Below, piece after piece: positions 43,021 to 54,056 of a DNA stretch of 64,000 bases. Made by a program: the position numbers and the translations under genes. The notes below the pieces were generated by a model. It was given only the letters and a program-made list of their open reading frames with translations, did no database searches and was not told the DNA's origin. The stretch's first letter is position 1; the number at the start of each line of letters is the position of its first letter. Source of the DNA: Marsupella aquatica (taxonomy: Eukaryota; Marchantiophyta); contig OZ316899.1 in assembly GCA_973895155.1 (NCBI GenBank), forward strand, positions 6,882,001-6,946,000. The letters run 5' to 3'.

Positions 43021-45081
43021 ATGGAGTATGGCAGAACGGGTGGATGGGAGGGTGAGAATTCCTCTCGTGCTGCTGGCTATCATGGGGCTCGACCTTATCA
43101 GGAGTTCCAGGGGCAGGATTTCTATGGACATGAGCAATTCAGTAGACAGGATTCTCGGAGTTCGCCACTTCGCGGAGGTGGATGTGGACCTTTCTCTGCT
43201 AGGTCGGGGCGCCCCCCGTTCGTTGCTCAGCCAACTTACAATCTCTTTGCGGATCAGTCAGGAGGATACAACTCCACCAGGGATCTGCAGCGTGCACACC
43301 CTGCGGAGGGAATTGAGAACAAGGAAAATGCACAGCCAACCACGTCTAGCACCCCCAGGGATGCTGAAATGCCTCATGCTCCCCAAAGGACTCCGGTGGC
43401 ACAGGACACAATGCTTGGCCGTACTCCGACTCATGTTCAGGAGAAGTCTGCCACTTGGAAGAATGCTACTTTCGGATCAGGGATAGAACCGGCTGTTGTT
43501 ACCGAGGATTGCATTAACATACTAAAAGAGATTGGAGAAGTCACAAAGGGTGACTGGCACCAGAAACTCTTTACTACAGTGGAATGGCCATTGGAAGAAG
43601 CAGCCAACAATGTTCGACAATTGTACAATTGTGCTCTACTTTGTTATTTCACTGATAGACCTCCGATGCTTCCCACTTTTCGAGCTTGGATAGATGAGCA
43701 AATGGTATGTGGGCGAGGCTGGCCGGTGCTGCAGGTCAAATTCGTTGGTAAGAACTTTTACCTTGGAGTCTTTGCGAGTGCTGATCATCGGGATCTTGCT
43801 CTGTCTGCTGCTCCATGGTTCATTGAACGCAAACTAATCTTTACATTCCCATGGGACCCCACATTTGATATTCGAACAGAGAAATATACCAAACTACCAG
43901 TCTGGATTGAGCTTCCTTTTCGGGCACTGGTGTTGGAAGGGTGTCGGATTAAGATCGCAGAATCACTGGGCAAGCTGCTGCACTACATCCAGGGGGATGA
44001 ATATAGCTCATACCCGCATGACAGAGCTTGTATCCTTTGGGATACGGAACGAGAGGTTCCTTTCAGCGCTCGTGTGAGGATCCGAGAGGATATTATCATC
44101 TGGCAACCTATTCAATTCAAGAATATACCATTTCACTGCTTTAAATGTAATAAGAAGGGACACTTAGCTAGAGAATGCAGAGATGGCTTCGAAGAGGCGG
44201 CCAACACGTCTGCTGAGCACATTGAAGGGGAGGAGGACGCTCACACACCTGAGGAACTTGATGGGGTGGCTGAAGGGGACCCCGATGAGGTACTGAGGAC
44301 ACAATTGGCGTCAAATCTGCGCGCCAGGGGCAGAGACAAGCATTTGCCTTGCGCTGGCGGCCCATCGGTGGCAACTGACCTCAACACGGTGGAGTCCTTA
44401 TTGGAACACATTGAGGATGTGCCTGAAGTGATACCGATTCTGACTAGTGGCATTCCACGGGAACGTGTGGCTCTTGCGGGAGGAATTTCCATCCCTCAGA
44501 AAGATTTGATCACCCTGCCCACTAAAGAACAAGGGAACCTGATATCCTCGCCTGCCTCGACAGTTACTAAGCTTTTGGCCAACGCAAGTATCTTTGTTCC
44601 GTCTGGAGATGTCAGCTCGCCTCTGATAGCACCTGGAACCTTGGTTGTGCACTCACAGAATGTAGACCCCGAGGCGTTTTCATATCACGGAGATTCTGAT
44701 GTGGACTTAGAGATGTCCGAATACGAGGAGTATGTCTCTGGTAAAGGGAAAGAGAGAGTTCGGAAGCTGGATACTCGGACGCCGCCTCCTGCAAAGAAGG
44801 ACAGGAGCACTCAGGACTCTAAAAAGCAACGTTCCTTACATTTCTCACCCACAATTGTGTCGGATGCAGGGACAGGAATGGATGGAGAGGATAGCAGAAT
44901 GGAGGCTGAGCGGTCCCCTGGATGGAGGGCCGTCCCCTTTGGTGGCCAGCTCCCACTCTTGACAGGCCTGAATGATACAATGATGGAGGATACTATTGTG
45001 GATACTCCGCGTCACCGTCAAGGCCTTATCACTGCTAGGGATGGCAATGGCTCCTCCCCGGGTGGACGTGCACGCATTTGA
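43021..45081 (+). CDS. LINE ORF1: DUF4283-like domain plus CCHC knuckle
   Basis: Intact 686-codon frame from ATG 43021. The N-terminus is Gly/Arg/Ser-rich. Residues about 170-350 form the DUF4283-like domain of plant L1 ORF1 (VLQVKFVGKNFYLGVF, LPVWIELPFRALVLEG, LGKLLHYI). A CCHC knuckle (CFKCNKKGHLAREC) follows near residue 375, then a long disordered tail with a basic NLS-like run. ORF1 binds LINE RNA. It ends 41 bases before ORF2. Frame integrity contrasts with the neighbours. Confidence 0.85.
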   Translation: MEYGRTGGWEGENSSRAAGYHGARPYQEFQGQDFYGHEQFSRQDSRSSPLRGGGCGPFSARSGRPPFVAQPTYNLFADQSGGYNSTRDLQRAHPAEGIENKENAQPTTSSTPRDAEMPHAPQRTPVAQDTMLGRTPTHVQEKSATWKNATFGSGIEPAVVTEDCINILKEIGEVTKGDWHQKLFTTVEWPLEEAANNVRQLYNCALLCYFTDRPPMLPTFRAWIDEQMVCGRGWPVLQVKFVGKNFYLGVFASADHRDLALSAAPWFIERKLIFTFPWDPTFDIRTEKYTKLPVWIELPFRALVLEGCRIKIAESLGKLLHYIQGDEYSSYPHDRACILWDTEREVPFSARVRIREDIIIWQPIQFKNIPFHCFKCNKKGHLARECRDGFEEAANTSAEHIEGEEDAHTPEELDGVAEGDPDEVLRTQLASNLRARGRDKHLPCAGGPSVATDLNTVESLLEHIEDVPEVIPILTSGIPRERVALAGGISIPQKDLITLPTKEQGNLISSPASTVTKLLANASIFVPSGDVSSPLIAPGTLVVHSQNVDPEAFSYHGDSDVDLEMSEYEEYVSGKGKERVRKLDTRTPPPAKKDRSTQDSKKQRSLHFSPTIVSDAGTGMDGEDSRMEAERSPGWRAVPFGGQLPLLTGLNDTMMEDTIVDTPRHRQGLITARDGNGSSPGGRARI

Positions 45082-45122
45082 GGATTGGCACTCTGCTCTG
45101 GTAGCGGAAAGGGGGTCAAAGT

Positions 45123-48100
45123 ATGACATGCCTGCTTCGGATTGCTTCCTGGAATGTATGCGGATTGTGTGAACCTAATAGGAAAATGGTAGTCAGGAAC
45201 TGGATTGAATCCTGTAGAGAGAAGATAGATATTCTGGCGTTACAAGAAATAAAAGCAGATCAATTTCGGCTGGATATTGCTCTGAGGGCTATACTGCCGC
45301 TGTATCAGCACCTCACTTCTGCACCAGATGAGGGTCGGGGTGGGTCTGCTCTGCTGATTCACCCTGATCTGAAGATATTGGCAACGGGCGTGATTGACCT
45401 GGGAAGGGCCGTATGGGCCGTGATAGAATCGGAAGGAGGCAAATTTGGAATGGTTAGCATCTATGCTCCAAAATCGCCTCGACTACGGGCTTGCTTATGG
45501 CACGAGCTGAAATCACTCCTTCCTCAAGGCAATTGGATTCTTGGTGGGGATTTTAACATGACAGAACTTAGAGAAGATTTGAGTGGGCTATCACCTTTGC
45601 TTAAGGGCCGGGAAGCCGAGTTTTGGCATTTTTTGAAAGTCCGGCTGGATCTGGCGGATGCACTGCTGATTAAAGAGGTTACTGGCTCCCGTTTTACCTG
45701 GCGCAGATGCAGAAACGAGGTAACTGTGCAGTCACGTCTGGATCGATTTTACTTCAGTGAAAAAGGGGAATGGCTGGGGGACCTATTGGAACTGATACAT
45801 GATGGGGGGTCAGCACTTTCTGACCACGATCCTGTAGTGATCATAATTCGACTGGGAGACAGGGAGGACATCGGTTGTCCCCCGGGTGGGCCGGTGTGGT
45901 TTAAAGCGAACCCGGCTGTGGTCAGAAACAAAGATCATCTGGAGGCATTGGAAGGAGCCTGGAAGCTGGGGAAGGGCAACTACACTGAGCCACTGTTGGC
46001 TTTTGAACGAGCTTCCTGCCATTTGCGCAAGATGTACCGTTTAAAACAGGGCTCCCCTAAAGCACGAGCGGAAGAGGTGAACCTCCTGCGGACTCGGCTT
46101 CGAACTCTGAAAGAGTCCCTGCTAGAGGACAACTCGGAGGAGGATATGAGAGAATATATAATTGCTGAGGATCTCCTGCATGCTGCGGAGATGGAAGAGG
46201 CACATGTTGGGAGACGACTAGCAAGGATAAAATGGCTAGGAGAAGGTGAAGAGCCCACTAAATTTTATTTTGCTACGGTAGCAGCAAAGCGAAGCAGGGA
46301 AGCTATGAGATCTCTTACCACTGCAGACGGAGCAGAGATTACTGAACCCGCTCACATTCTGAGGGAAGTAGCCAGACAATGTTTAGATCTGTATGCCCCC
46401 CCTGATCTGACTACAGGTGAGCTTGGGGAGATGAGGAAGGCCAGGAGCTCTCTCCTTGCTCACACTAGACACACCTTAACCTACGCTGAACTGACAAGAT
46501 TAGAAGTGCTCCCCAATGGTAAAGAAATCAAAGATACTCTCTGGCAAATGCCATCTGATAAGGCCCCTGGCCCTGATGGAATGACAGCAGAGGTTTATCG
46601 GGCTTGCTGGCACTTTATTGAGACGGATCTCATTGCCATGATACAGGTGTTTTGGTTGTCTGGCAACTTAGCTGCTGGCATTAACGATGGTATCATTAAG
46701 TTTATCCCCAAGAAACTAGATAAGAGGCTTTTGAAGGACTAGAGACCCCTGACCATGCTGAACACCATTTACAAGCTCATTGCCAAAATACTGGCCAATC
46801 GGTTGATGGTTATCCTTCCCAAGCTGATTAACCCACAGCAGACAGGATTCATTCCTGGCAGGAACATTTTGGAAAATATCTCACTGGCCTGGTTAGCTTG
46901 TGACTGGACCAAAAACAAGCACAGGGAATCCTTGTTTCTCAAATTAGACTTTGAAAAAGCATTTGATAGAGTCAATCATGAGTACATTTGGGAGACAATG
47001 CACCTGCTAGGGATTGGCAGCCATTTCATCAAGCTAGTACAGGCTTTGCTTGCTGAACCGTCGTCACGTGTGCAGGTCAATGGCTTGATGTCCGAGACCA
47101 TTGGGCTAAAGAGAGGTGTAAGACAAGGCTGCCCGCTTTCCCCTCTGCTATTTGTTATATCGACCCAGCCCCTTATGGATCTCATGGATGCGGAATTAGC
47201 GGCTGGGAGACTACTAGGGATACAGATATCAGAGGAACTGACCCTCTGTTATCGACTCTTTGCGGATGACTTGGGAATGCTGATCCCTGCTACAGAGGAG
47301 TGCTTCCACATGGCCACAATGGTGCTACACTGTTACGAATCTGCAACTGGAGCAAGACTCAATTTACGCAAGTCTGTGATCATACCATTGGCAATGGCTT
47401 CTATACCAAGGTGGTTGACGAATACAGGGTGTGTAATCAGCAAGAAAGGGGAGCTACAAAAGTATCTGGGTGCACCATTGGGGGTGGAGCTACGGAAGGA
47501 TCATTTACATCGCTTTGTTCTTGATAAAATTGGTGCACGCTTGTCATCTTGGGCCAACAAGCTGCTGTCATTCTCTGGAAGGATCCTCTTGATCAGGCAC
47601 ATCTTACAGGCGATACCCATTTATCATTCTATGTTCTTGAAAGCCTCTGACGGCCTGGCAAGGAAATTGATAGCACTATGTCGGGATTTTCTGTGGGGCT
47701 ACAACTCTGAAGGAGGCAAAAGGGTACCTCTGGTCTCTTGGGCTAGAATGGCTAGGCCTAGGATGGATGGGGGCCTGGGGCTAAAAGACTTTCGTTGCCA
47801 CTCGGACGCTCTTCTCTCTAAATGGTTTACGAGAGCACTGGACTCCCCTGGCACGGAATGGGCCTGCCTCTTTGCAGAAAATTTGAAATTGGTTAGCTGG
47901 ATGAATTTCAAGTGGATCAGGAGGAATAAGTATTCTTTCAGGGATAAAATGTTGCTTTGCTTTCCACGATCATTTAATGGCCTTACATATACTGGAGGAT
48001 TATGGAAAGCTTGGATGCAATTAAGACCTCATCTGATCTTTTCCCCAATGGATTTAATGCCTGGCAGGTGGAATGTAATGGATACACTACGTTGCCTTGA

Positions 48101-49040
48101 GGGCTTTCAGTCGTGGCCTAATGCGGATTTTACGGCGGTAACAGTGCTCTGTGGACGCTTGGGCATACGCAGTATCCAAGATCTTTGGTCAGTTGAGTTG
48201 CAAACGTGGCGTGATTTGGTTGCACAACTGGCACACATTAGAGGGTTCTCTGCACGTGAGCGAGGCTGTTGCAGGGAGTTTCTAGAGAAGGTTACAGAGA
48301 TTGATGGATGTTGTATGCACTATGTCACTAGAGCTCGATGTTGGTGATGGGCGGATCATCCGGCCCCTATGAATGCCTTTCAAATTACCAACAGGCGGGC
48401 TTACTCTCTACTTAGCCCTATTGTGGAGGATTTTCTTAGCCTGAATTGCACTTGGGGCAGCACAAAATCGGCAGGTGAATGGAAGGCGACCTGGATTGGG
48501 CTGTGGAGATCCGATCTATCCTCACGGGCAAAAACTTTTGTCTGGAGAGTCCTAGCCTCCGGATTATTTACAGGAATCCGTGCTGCCCGCATAGGCAAGG
48601 GAGATGGATTTTGCAAGTTGTGTAGCGGTGTCACTGAAATCATGCCCCACCTCTTTTCCCAGTGTGTGCATGCCCGCAAATGTTGGGCATTAAGTGCTAG
48701 GTGCTTCCAAGGCACCTTTCTTGATTACTCGAGTAGGATGTTATCCATGCTAGATCTAACACTAGGTAGAGAACACAGAACAGTTGCAAATCTATTCATT
48801 TTTTACCAGATCCTATGGTCATTGTGGTTAGGACGGAATGTACATGAGTTTCAGGCAAATGGCTGCAGGAAATTTGATCTTAGATTCCTATTATTGGAGG
48901 CAGCCGATCATGTTACTGCGGTGGGCTTGAGCTTGCCCCTGGGCAGGCGGCGCACAAGAATGATGCGTGTTAAAGAGCTTATTAATCAGGAGAGAGTGGT
49001 GTGGTTGCGTAGTCGTCAGGTTTGGATCACGTCTGGCTGA
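45123..49040 (+). pseudogene. LINE ORF2: endonuclease, reverse transcriptase, zf-RVT
   Basis: One frame of about 1,305 codons interrupted only by TAG at 46740 (LLKD*RPL, expected Trp) and TGA at 48345 (expected Trp). An AP-type endonuclease comes first: RIASWNVCGL, LALQEIK, GGDFNM, SDHDPVV, with the catalytic Glu, Asp and His. Reverse transcriptase follows: LKLDFEKAFD, RQGCPLSPLLF and FADD, with both catalytic aspartates. The C-terminal zinc region (FVWRVLASG, FCKLCSGV, HLFSQC) is the plant zf-RVT. Both stops are G-to-A on this strand. The enzyme nicks target DNA and primes cDNA there. Confidence 0.88.
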
Positions 49041-49414
49041 GGTCTTTTTGGATCTCAGGGACGGAGTATATTGTCGCCTTGGTTTCTGGCTGATGGCTCG
49101 GGCATTTGTGTGCAGCGCATAGCTGGTTAGTTTGCCTTGCTCTGTATTGGCCCTTGGAGGGCTCGGGTACAGGAGAGCTGTGTATAGCTGGTTAGTTTGC
49201 CTTGATAGATATTGGCCCCCTAAATTCTGGGCGTGCATGATATGCTTGGCTTGCTGTTGGCCCCCACTGTTGATTTGGGGCAAACACAATCTACGTCACT
49301 GGCTGTCCTTCATATTGGACGTGGCTATTTCTGGTTTTTTTGGTGCTGTGGGCTATATCCCCCTGCCACGGGGTCTTTCGTGGTTATAGTAATAAAAGAA
49401 AACAAACTTCAAGG

Positions 49415-49431
49415 AAAGAAAAATTCTGTGA
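49415..49431 (+). repeat. LINE target-site duplication, right
   Basis: AAAGAAAAATTCTGTGA, preceded by the A-rich LINE tail. Confidence 0.9.
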
Positions 49432-49469
49432 TTAGCGTAGTTTTTCATTCGGACCAAAGGGCTATGGTT

Positions 49470-49589
49470 GATGCAAAACTAGTAACAGGGAATCGCTTAC
49501 TGGTAATAGTTAAATTTGACTGTTAACAGCAAAAAATTTCCTGGTAACAGGTTTTCTGTTTTCTATTTTTTGTCATGGCTATCATACCC
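49470..49589 (-). repeat. Right terminal and subterminal repeats of MULE copy 1
   Basis: Read inward from 49589: GGGTATGATAGCCATGACA, then AGAAAACAG, CTGTTACCAGG, GCTGTTAACAG, CTATTACCAG and CTGTTACTAG. It matches the copy 2 terminus at 12986-13040 and the left end at 27108-27235. Confidence 0.65.
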
Positions 49590-49599
49590 CAATGTGGCT

Positions 49600-52500
49600 A
49601 GTGCTGATGGAGAAGTTGATTTACTCAATAATGAGTATATTTTATGAAGTCATGAGTATGCCCTGTGCATATAATCTAGGAGAGAAAATGATGTGTGGAT
49701 TCTTGATTGTGCTTGCTCCTTTCACATTTGTTACATTCGCAAGTATTTTAATTCTTATTCTATGTCAAACTGTTCAGTTTTGATGGGAAATGATCACTCC
49801 TGTCAAGTTGAGGGTATTGGTTCTGTAAAGATTCAAATGTTTGATGGCATTGTGCGCACAGTGTCCGGAGATAGGTTTGTACCTGGCATGCGTAAGAATT
49901 TGATTTCACTCAGTGTGTTGGATAAAAATGGTCATCAATGGCGAGTAATTGATGGTGAACTTCAAGTCATGTTGGAAGAGACAATGATTTTTAAGGGGAG
50001 CAGACAGAAGAATTTGTATGTGCTACAGGGCAATACAGTATGTGGAGAGGCCAATGTAACCAAGTCTCACGAGGAAATGACTCAACTGTGGCATTCACGG
50101 CTAGGCCACATGAGTGAGAAGGGTTTGGCTATCTTGCGGAAGAATGGACTCATTTTTGATTTGCAGTCTTGTAAATTGGATTTCTGTGAGCATTGCATTT
50201 TTGGAAAGTAGCATCGTTGTGCTTTCGGTGTTGGAACTCATCGTTCCAAAACGGTTCTTGAGTACATACATAGTGATGTGTGGGGACCATCCCCAACTCC
50301 CTCACATTCTGGAAAATTGTACTATGTATCCTTTATTGACGATTACTCGAGATTTGTATGGATTTATTTCATGACGCACAAGTCTGATCTCTTGTCCATT
50401 TTTACAAAGTGGAAGGCCCAAGTGAAGAATCAGACTGGAAACACGATTAAGTGTTTAGATACCAGGGTGAAGAGTCTGAGGTCAGACAACGGTGGGGAGT
50501 ACACTTCAATAGAATTTGAAGAGTATTGTGCAGAATAGGGGATAACTCGACATCTTACCATAGTTTATACTCCACAGTAGAATGGTGTCGTTGAGAGGCT
50601 CAATCGAACACTATTGGAGCGATCACGGAGTATGCTGAGCCAATCAGGTTTACCACAGGAATTTTGGGCAGAAGCTGTCAATACTACAGCTTATTTGGTA
50701 AATCTTTCTCCTTCTAGTGCAATCAATTTCAAAACGCCGTTTGATATGCGTTATAAGCGGCAAGGAGACTATCATGGCTTGGTAGTTTTTGGAAGTGATG
50801 CATATGCTCTCACACCAAAGCAGAATAGAACCAAGTTGGATCCTACATCCAAGAAATGTATTTTTCTTGGGTATCAGAGTGGTGTGAAGGCCTACATGCT
50901 ATGGGATCCTATTTCCTGTAAGTTTGTTGTCAGTAGGGATGTTTCCTTCAATGAATCCAAATTATTGAAGGAGGGGGAGAATACTCAGGTCTTCCGTACT
51001 GACAAAGGAAAATCTCCTATCCCGGATCTCATTGAGGGGGAGATTGATCATGAAGTGCATGATCGGAGAGAAGGAGGTGCTCCAAGCATGGAGCTGGTTC
51101 CTATGCCAGAGGAACAAGAGGAGTTTGTTGATGTTGGTGAGCAGCAAGTGGATGTTGCTGAGCTTCACATTTTACCAGTAGACGTAATTCAACCGGAGTC
51201 ATCGGCTAGAAGAACATTTGGTCGCACTGTACGCGCTCCTTCTAGGTATGGACAGTGGGTTGATTCATTTCAACTGCAAGAGGACAATTTTGCAGCTGAT
51301 GATGAGGGTGATGCGTTAATTTTGGAAGAAGGGGAACCTTCTTCATTTCATGAAGCAAGTGCTTCAAAGGAGAAGCAGAGATGGACTGCAACAATGCAAA
51401 CGGAGATGTAGTCATTGAAGGACAACAAAACTTGGGAGCTTGTTAAGCTGCCTAAGGGTCAGCAAGTGGTGGACAGTAAGTGGATATACAAGCTAAGGAT
51501 CAGTCTATGGGAGATGGATTGAAGGTCTACAAGGCTAGGTTGGTAGCCAAGGGATTCACATAAGAAAAATGTGTGGATTACAATGAGATCTTCTCACTAG
51601 TTGCTAAGTACTCAACAATACGGCTATTGTGTGTGCTTGTTGTAATGTTTGGTCTGCTGCCAGATCAGATGGATGTTGTCACAGCTTTCCTCTATGGCAC
51701 TTGGAAGAGGTGATCTTCATGAGACAGCCGCTAGGTTTTGTGAAGAGAGGACAGGAGGAATTGGTTTGCAGATTGCTAAAATCCTTGTATGGGTTGAAGC
51801 AGTCACCAAGACAATGGAACAAGCGATTTGACGATTGGATTTGGTCACAAGGTTTTTACAGGAGTGTGTTTGACCCTTGTGTATATTTGAAACCGGTGAA
51901 TAATGTTGTCTTTGGATTCATTGTTTTAGTACTTTATGTGATTATATGCTTATTGCGGCCAAGAATAGGTCTGAGATTGTTAAGCTTAAGGCACTGCTCA
52001 GTGTATAGTTTAAGATGAAGGACCTAGGGCCAGCTAAGAGGATTTGGGTATGGAGATCACTAGGGACTTGGAGGCTGGTAAGCTATGGTTGACATAGAGC
52101 AGTTAGGCAAGGAAGGTAATTGCTAGGTTCAACATGGGGGATAGTAAGCCAGTAAATACCCCTTTGGCTGCACACTTCAAATTATCATCAGTTTTTTGTC
52201 CCACAGATGCGATAGAGAAGGGGCTGATGTCAAAGGTTCCTTATGATAAGGTAGTGGGAAGTCTCATGTATTTGATGACTTGCACTAGACCTGATCTTGC
52301 CATGGCTATGGGCAAGGTGAGCAGGTACATGTCGAATCCAAGGAAGGTACACTGGGAAGCAGTGAAATGGATTATCAGGTACTTTAAGGGTACCGTGGAT
52401 CATGGTCTTTTATTTGATGCAAATGCAAAGAATGCGAGATCATTGATTGGCTATGTAGATTCTGACTATGGACAAGATGTGGACCAAAGGAGATCAACAA

Positions 52501-52920
52501 CAGGGTACGTGTTCACACTTGACGGTGGATGCATAAGTTGGAGGTCTACTTTGCAGAAGTGTATTGCTCAGTCTACTACAGAAGCGGAGTATGTTGCAAC
52601 AGCGGAAGCAGCAAAGGAAGCAATTTGGTTGGATAGACTTATCACTGAAATGGGATTACCATAGGGGAATGTGAAGCTCCATTGTGATAGTAAAAGTGCG
52701 CTCCACCTTGCTGTGAACCAGGTGATGGACAATAGAGTGAAGCACATAGATGTCAGGTACCATTTTATCAGGCAAGCTATGTTTGATAATTTGTTTGAGC
52801 TAGTCAAGATAGACGGTTAACTCAACCCAGCTGACGCATTTACCAAAGTGATTCCTTTGGAAAGTTTCTCTAGACATCGTGACGTGCTGCAGGTTTTGCA
52901 ATTGCGTCACAAGTAAGGGT
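49600..52920 (+). pseudogene. copia-2 protease, integrase, reverse transcriptase, RNase H
   Basis: The protease remnant (WILDCACSFHICY) has lost the DSG serine. Integrase: WHSRLGHMSEKG, CEHCIFGK, HSDVWGP, DDYSRF, SDNGGEY, ERLNRTLLE. Reverse transcriptase (51.4-52.0 kb) is broken by several frameshifts. The catalytic YVDDMLIA region survives only as a shortened YVDYMLIA-like remnant across two frames near 51935. RNase H (52134-52900) is clear: TTTEAEYVA-like (QSTTEAEYVATAEAAKEAI), DSDYGQDVDQRRSTTGYVF, HCDSKSALHLA. Stops include TAG at 50209, 50536, 50578, 51409 and 52662, nearly all where glutamine is expected. Confidence 0.8.
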
Positions 52921-53108
52921 TTTTCTTAACATTCGCTGTAATTACTGATATATGCTCTTCTTCACTCCTACTAATAGGCTACGGCTTAGTTCTGGTTTGC
53001 TCTAGTTAGAGAGGGGAAACCATGTTGATTTTCGTCCAGAACTTCCCGCTGAGGATTCATATAGGTTAGCAGTATTACCCTCCCCTAGACCAGAGTCAAG
53101 GGGGAGAT

Positions 53109-53450
53109 TGTTAGGTATTTACTCATGGTCTAGGGTTACGACATGTAACCGTAGTTAGGCTAACCATAGTCAAAGACGTGGTTAGATTAACTAGGATGCA
53201 CACTATATGCCAAACGATGTTTGCTTGGATAAGTGGAACTTAGGCTCATTGTTATGGAGCCACTTGAGAGATGAGGAGAGCTTACACTGTGGAGACTTGA
53301 TATAGCCGACGGGCTTAGAGTTCAGTAAAGATCTCTTGTGTGTTCCCGTGGACTAGTCTCAAGGAGGTGAATCACGTATCTCTTGTGTCGACTACTTGCG
53401 CGTTGGATGTGTCATGTGCTTATCGTTACGAGTGTCGTCTATGCTCAACA
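53109..53450 (+). repeat. copia-2 3' LTR
   Basis: TGTTAGGTATTT at the start and ATGCTCAACA at the end, preceded by the purine tract GTCAAGGGGGAGAT. The following GAGAC (53451-53455) is the expected 5-bp duplication, but its partner was not found because the 5' LTR is missing. Confidence 0.7.
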
Positions 53451-54056
53451 GAGACTGTGTCTGATGTAGCTGAAGATGATGCAACACCCGTAACATCTCC
53501 CAAAACAATGCAGAGCGTGGATCATGAAGTCCATGCTCGGCGCCAGCTCTAGATTGGCCCTGACATGGCCAACCAGCAATCACCAAATCAATGGGGCCAA
53601 CACGATGCAAATGATCCGCCCCCAACAATGAAATATCAGCAGATAGTCAATGTTGATAACCACAAAAAGCATCCACTAACAGCAACTGGGGATATCTATC
53701 CACCAACATAGCCACATGCCGCTATGAGACCCTCCGTGTTGTTGCATCTGTCTCCACATACAAATAGCAACGCACAGGAATTCATGCCTGAAGAACAGCA
53801 GCCAATCCAGTGCTAATCCCACCAATTAGATCCAACAAGAAAATACCCTCTAGTGGATACTGCCAAGCAATAGGAGTGGTATCCAATGGTGAAAGAGTCA
53901 CCGGTCCATCTACAAGAGACTGCTCTACTCCTAACTGTGGAGTAAAAGCATGACACATGCATCATGTACCAATCGTGCTGTTGCCTGTGGCAAGGCCTGT
54001 CTAGTGCCCCACACCGGTGGTGCCACATTGCCAACAGGTAATCCCCGCATGATCTA
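53451..54056 (-). pseudogene. Cytosine-C5 DNA methyltransferase domain of a gypsy-like retroelement, truncated
   Basis: Minus-strand reading from 54056 gives MRGLPVGNVAPPVWGTRQA, then, after a frameshift near 53945, SPLDTTPIAWQYPLEG. Motif I follows: FLLDLIGGISTGLAAVLQA (about 53810-53840), then YLYVETDA with the cofactor-binding Glu. Motif IV is GPIDLVIAGWPCQGQSRAG, with the catalytic Pro-Cys-Gln at 53560-53568, then LFWEMLRVLHHLQ. This is the C5-methyltransferase order (motifs I, II, IV), closest by eye to retroelement/DNMT3-like forms. The next motif (ENV) is absent because the copia-2 LTR cuts in at 53450. Three in-frame stops are also present (after LQA, RRVS and GYQH). Retroelement-encoded C5 methyltransferases are known from the alga Klebsormidium and dinoflagellates. 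Confidence 0.75.

Larger units (their letters stand above)
41435..49414 (+). mobile_element. L1-type LINE, full length with 17-bp target duplication
   Basis: An 8.0-kb insertion flanked by identical 17-bp duplications. It has a long 5' leader, ORF1 (RNA-binding), ORF2 (endonuclease, reverse transcriptase, C-terminal zinc domain) and an A-rich 3' end (TAATAAAAGAAAACAAAC). The variable-length duplication and A-rich tail fit target-primed reverse transcription. It lies inside MULE copy 1. Only two stops interrupt ORF2, so it is the youngest-looking insertion in the window. Confidence 0.88.
27108..49589 (+). mobile_element. Large MULE-like transposon copy 1 with transposase and ParB-methyltransferase-like gene
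   Basis: The left end is GGGAATTTACAAATGACA and the right end, read inward, is GGGTATGATAGCCATGACA. Both are followed by AAACAG and CTGTTACCA motifs. The flanks are a 9-10-bp duplication, and the interrupted copia-2 reading frame rejoins when the element is removed. It spans 22.5 kb, about 14.5 kb without the nested LINE, and less again without the probable insertion at 33.6-36.85 kb. Contents: an unknown ORF (minus), a five-exon ParB/methyltransferase-like gene (minus), a transposase (plus), and 15 of the 20 TAGCGCC-N-GGCGCTA palindromes. Terminal repeats are imperfect, consistent with age. Confidence 0.72.
26285..53450 (+). mobile_element. Ty1/copia element copia-2, split by MULE copy 1
   Basis: Gag is at 26285-27107, the protease to RNase H part at 49600-52920, and the 3' LTR at 53109-53450. 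Deleting 27108-49589 plus one target duplicate rejoins the frame: left side ...SSSANVA, right side NVASADGEVDLL. The 3' LTR (TGTTAGG...CTCAACA, 342 bp) follows a purine tract and is followed by GAGAC, where it interrupts the C5-methyltransferase gene. The 5' LTR was not found. Most internal stops are TAG at expected CAG codons. Confidence 0.7.
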
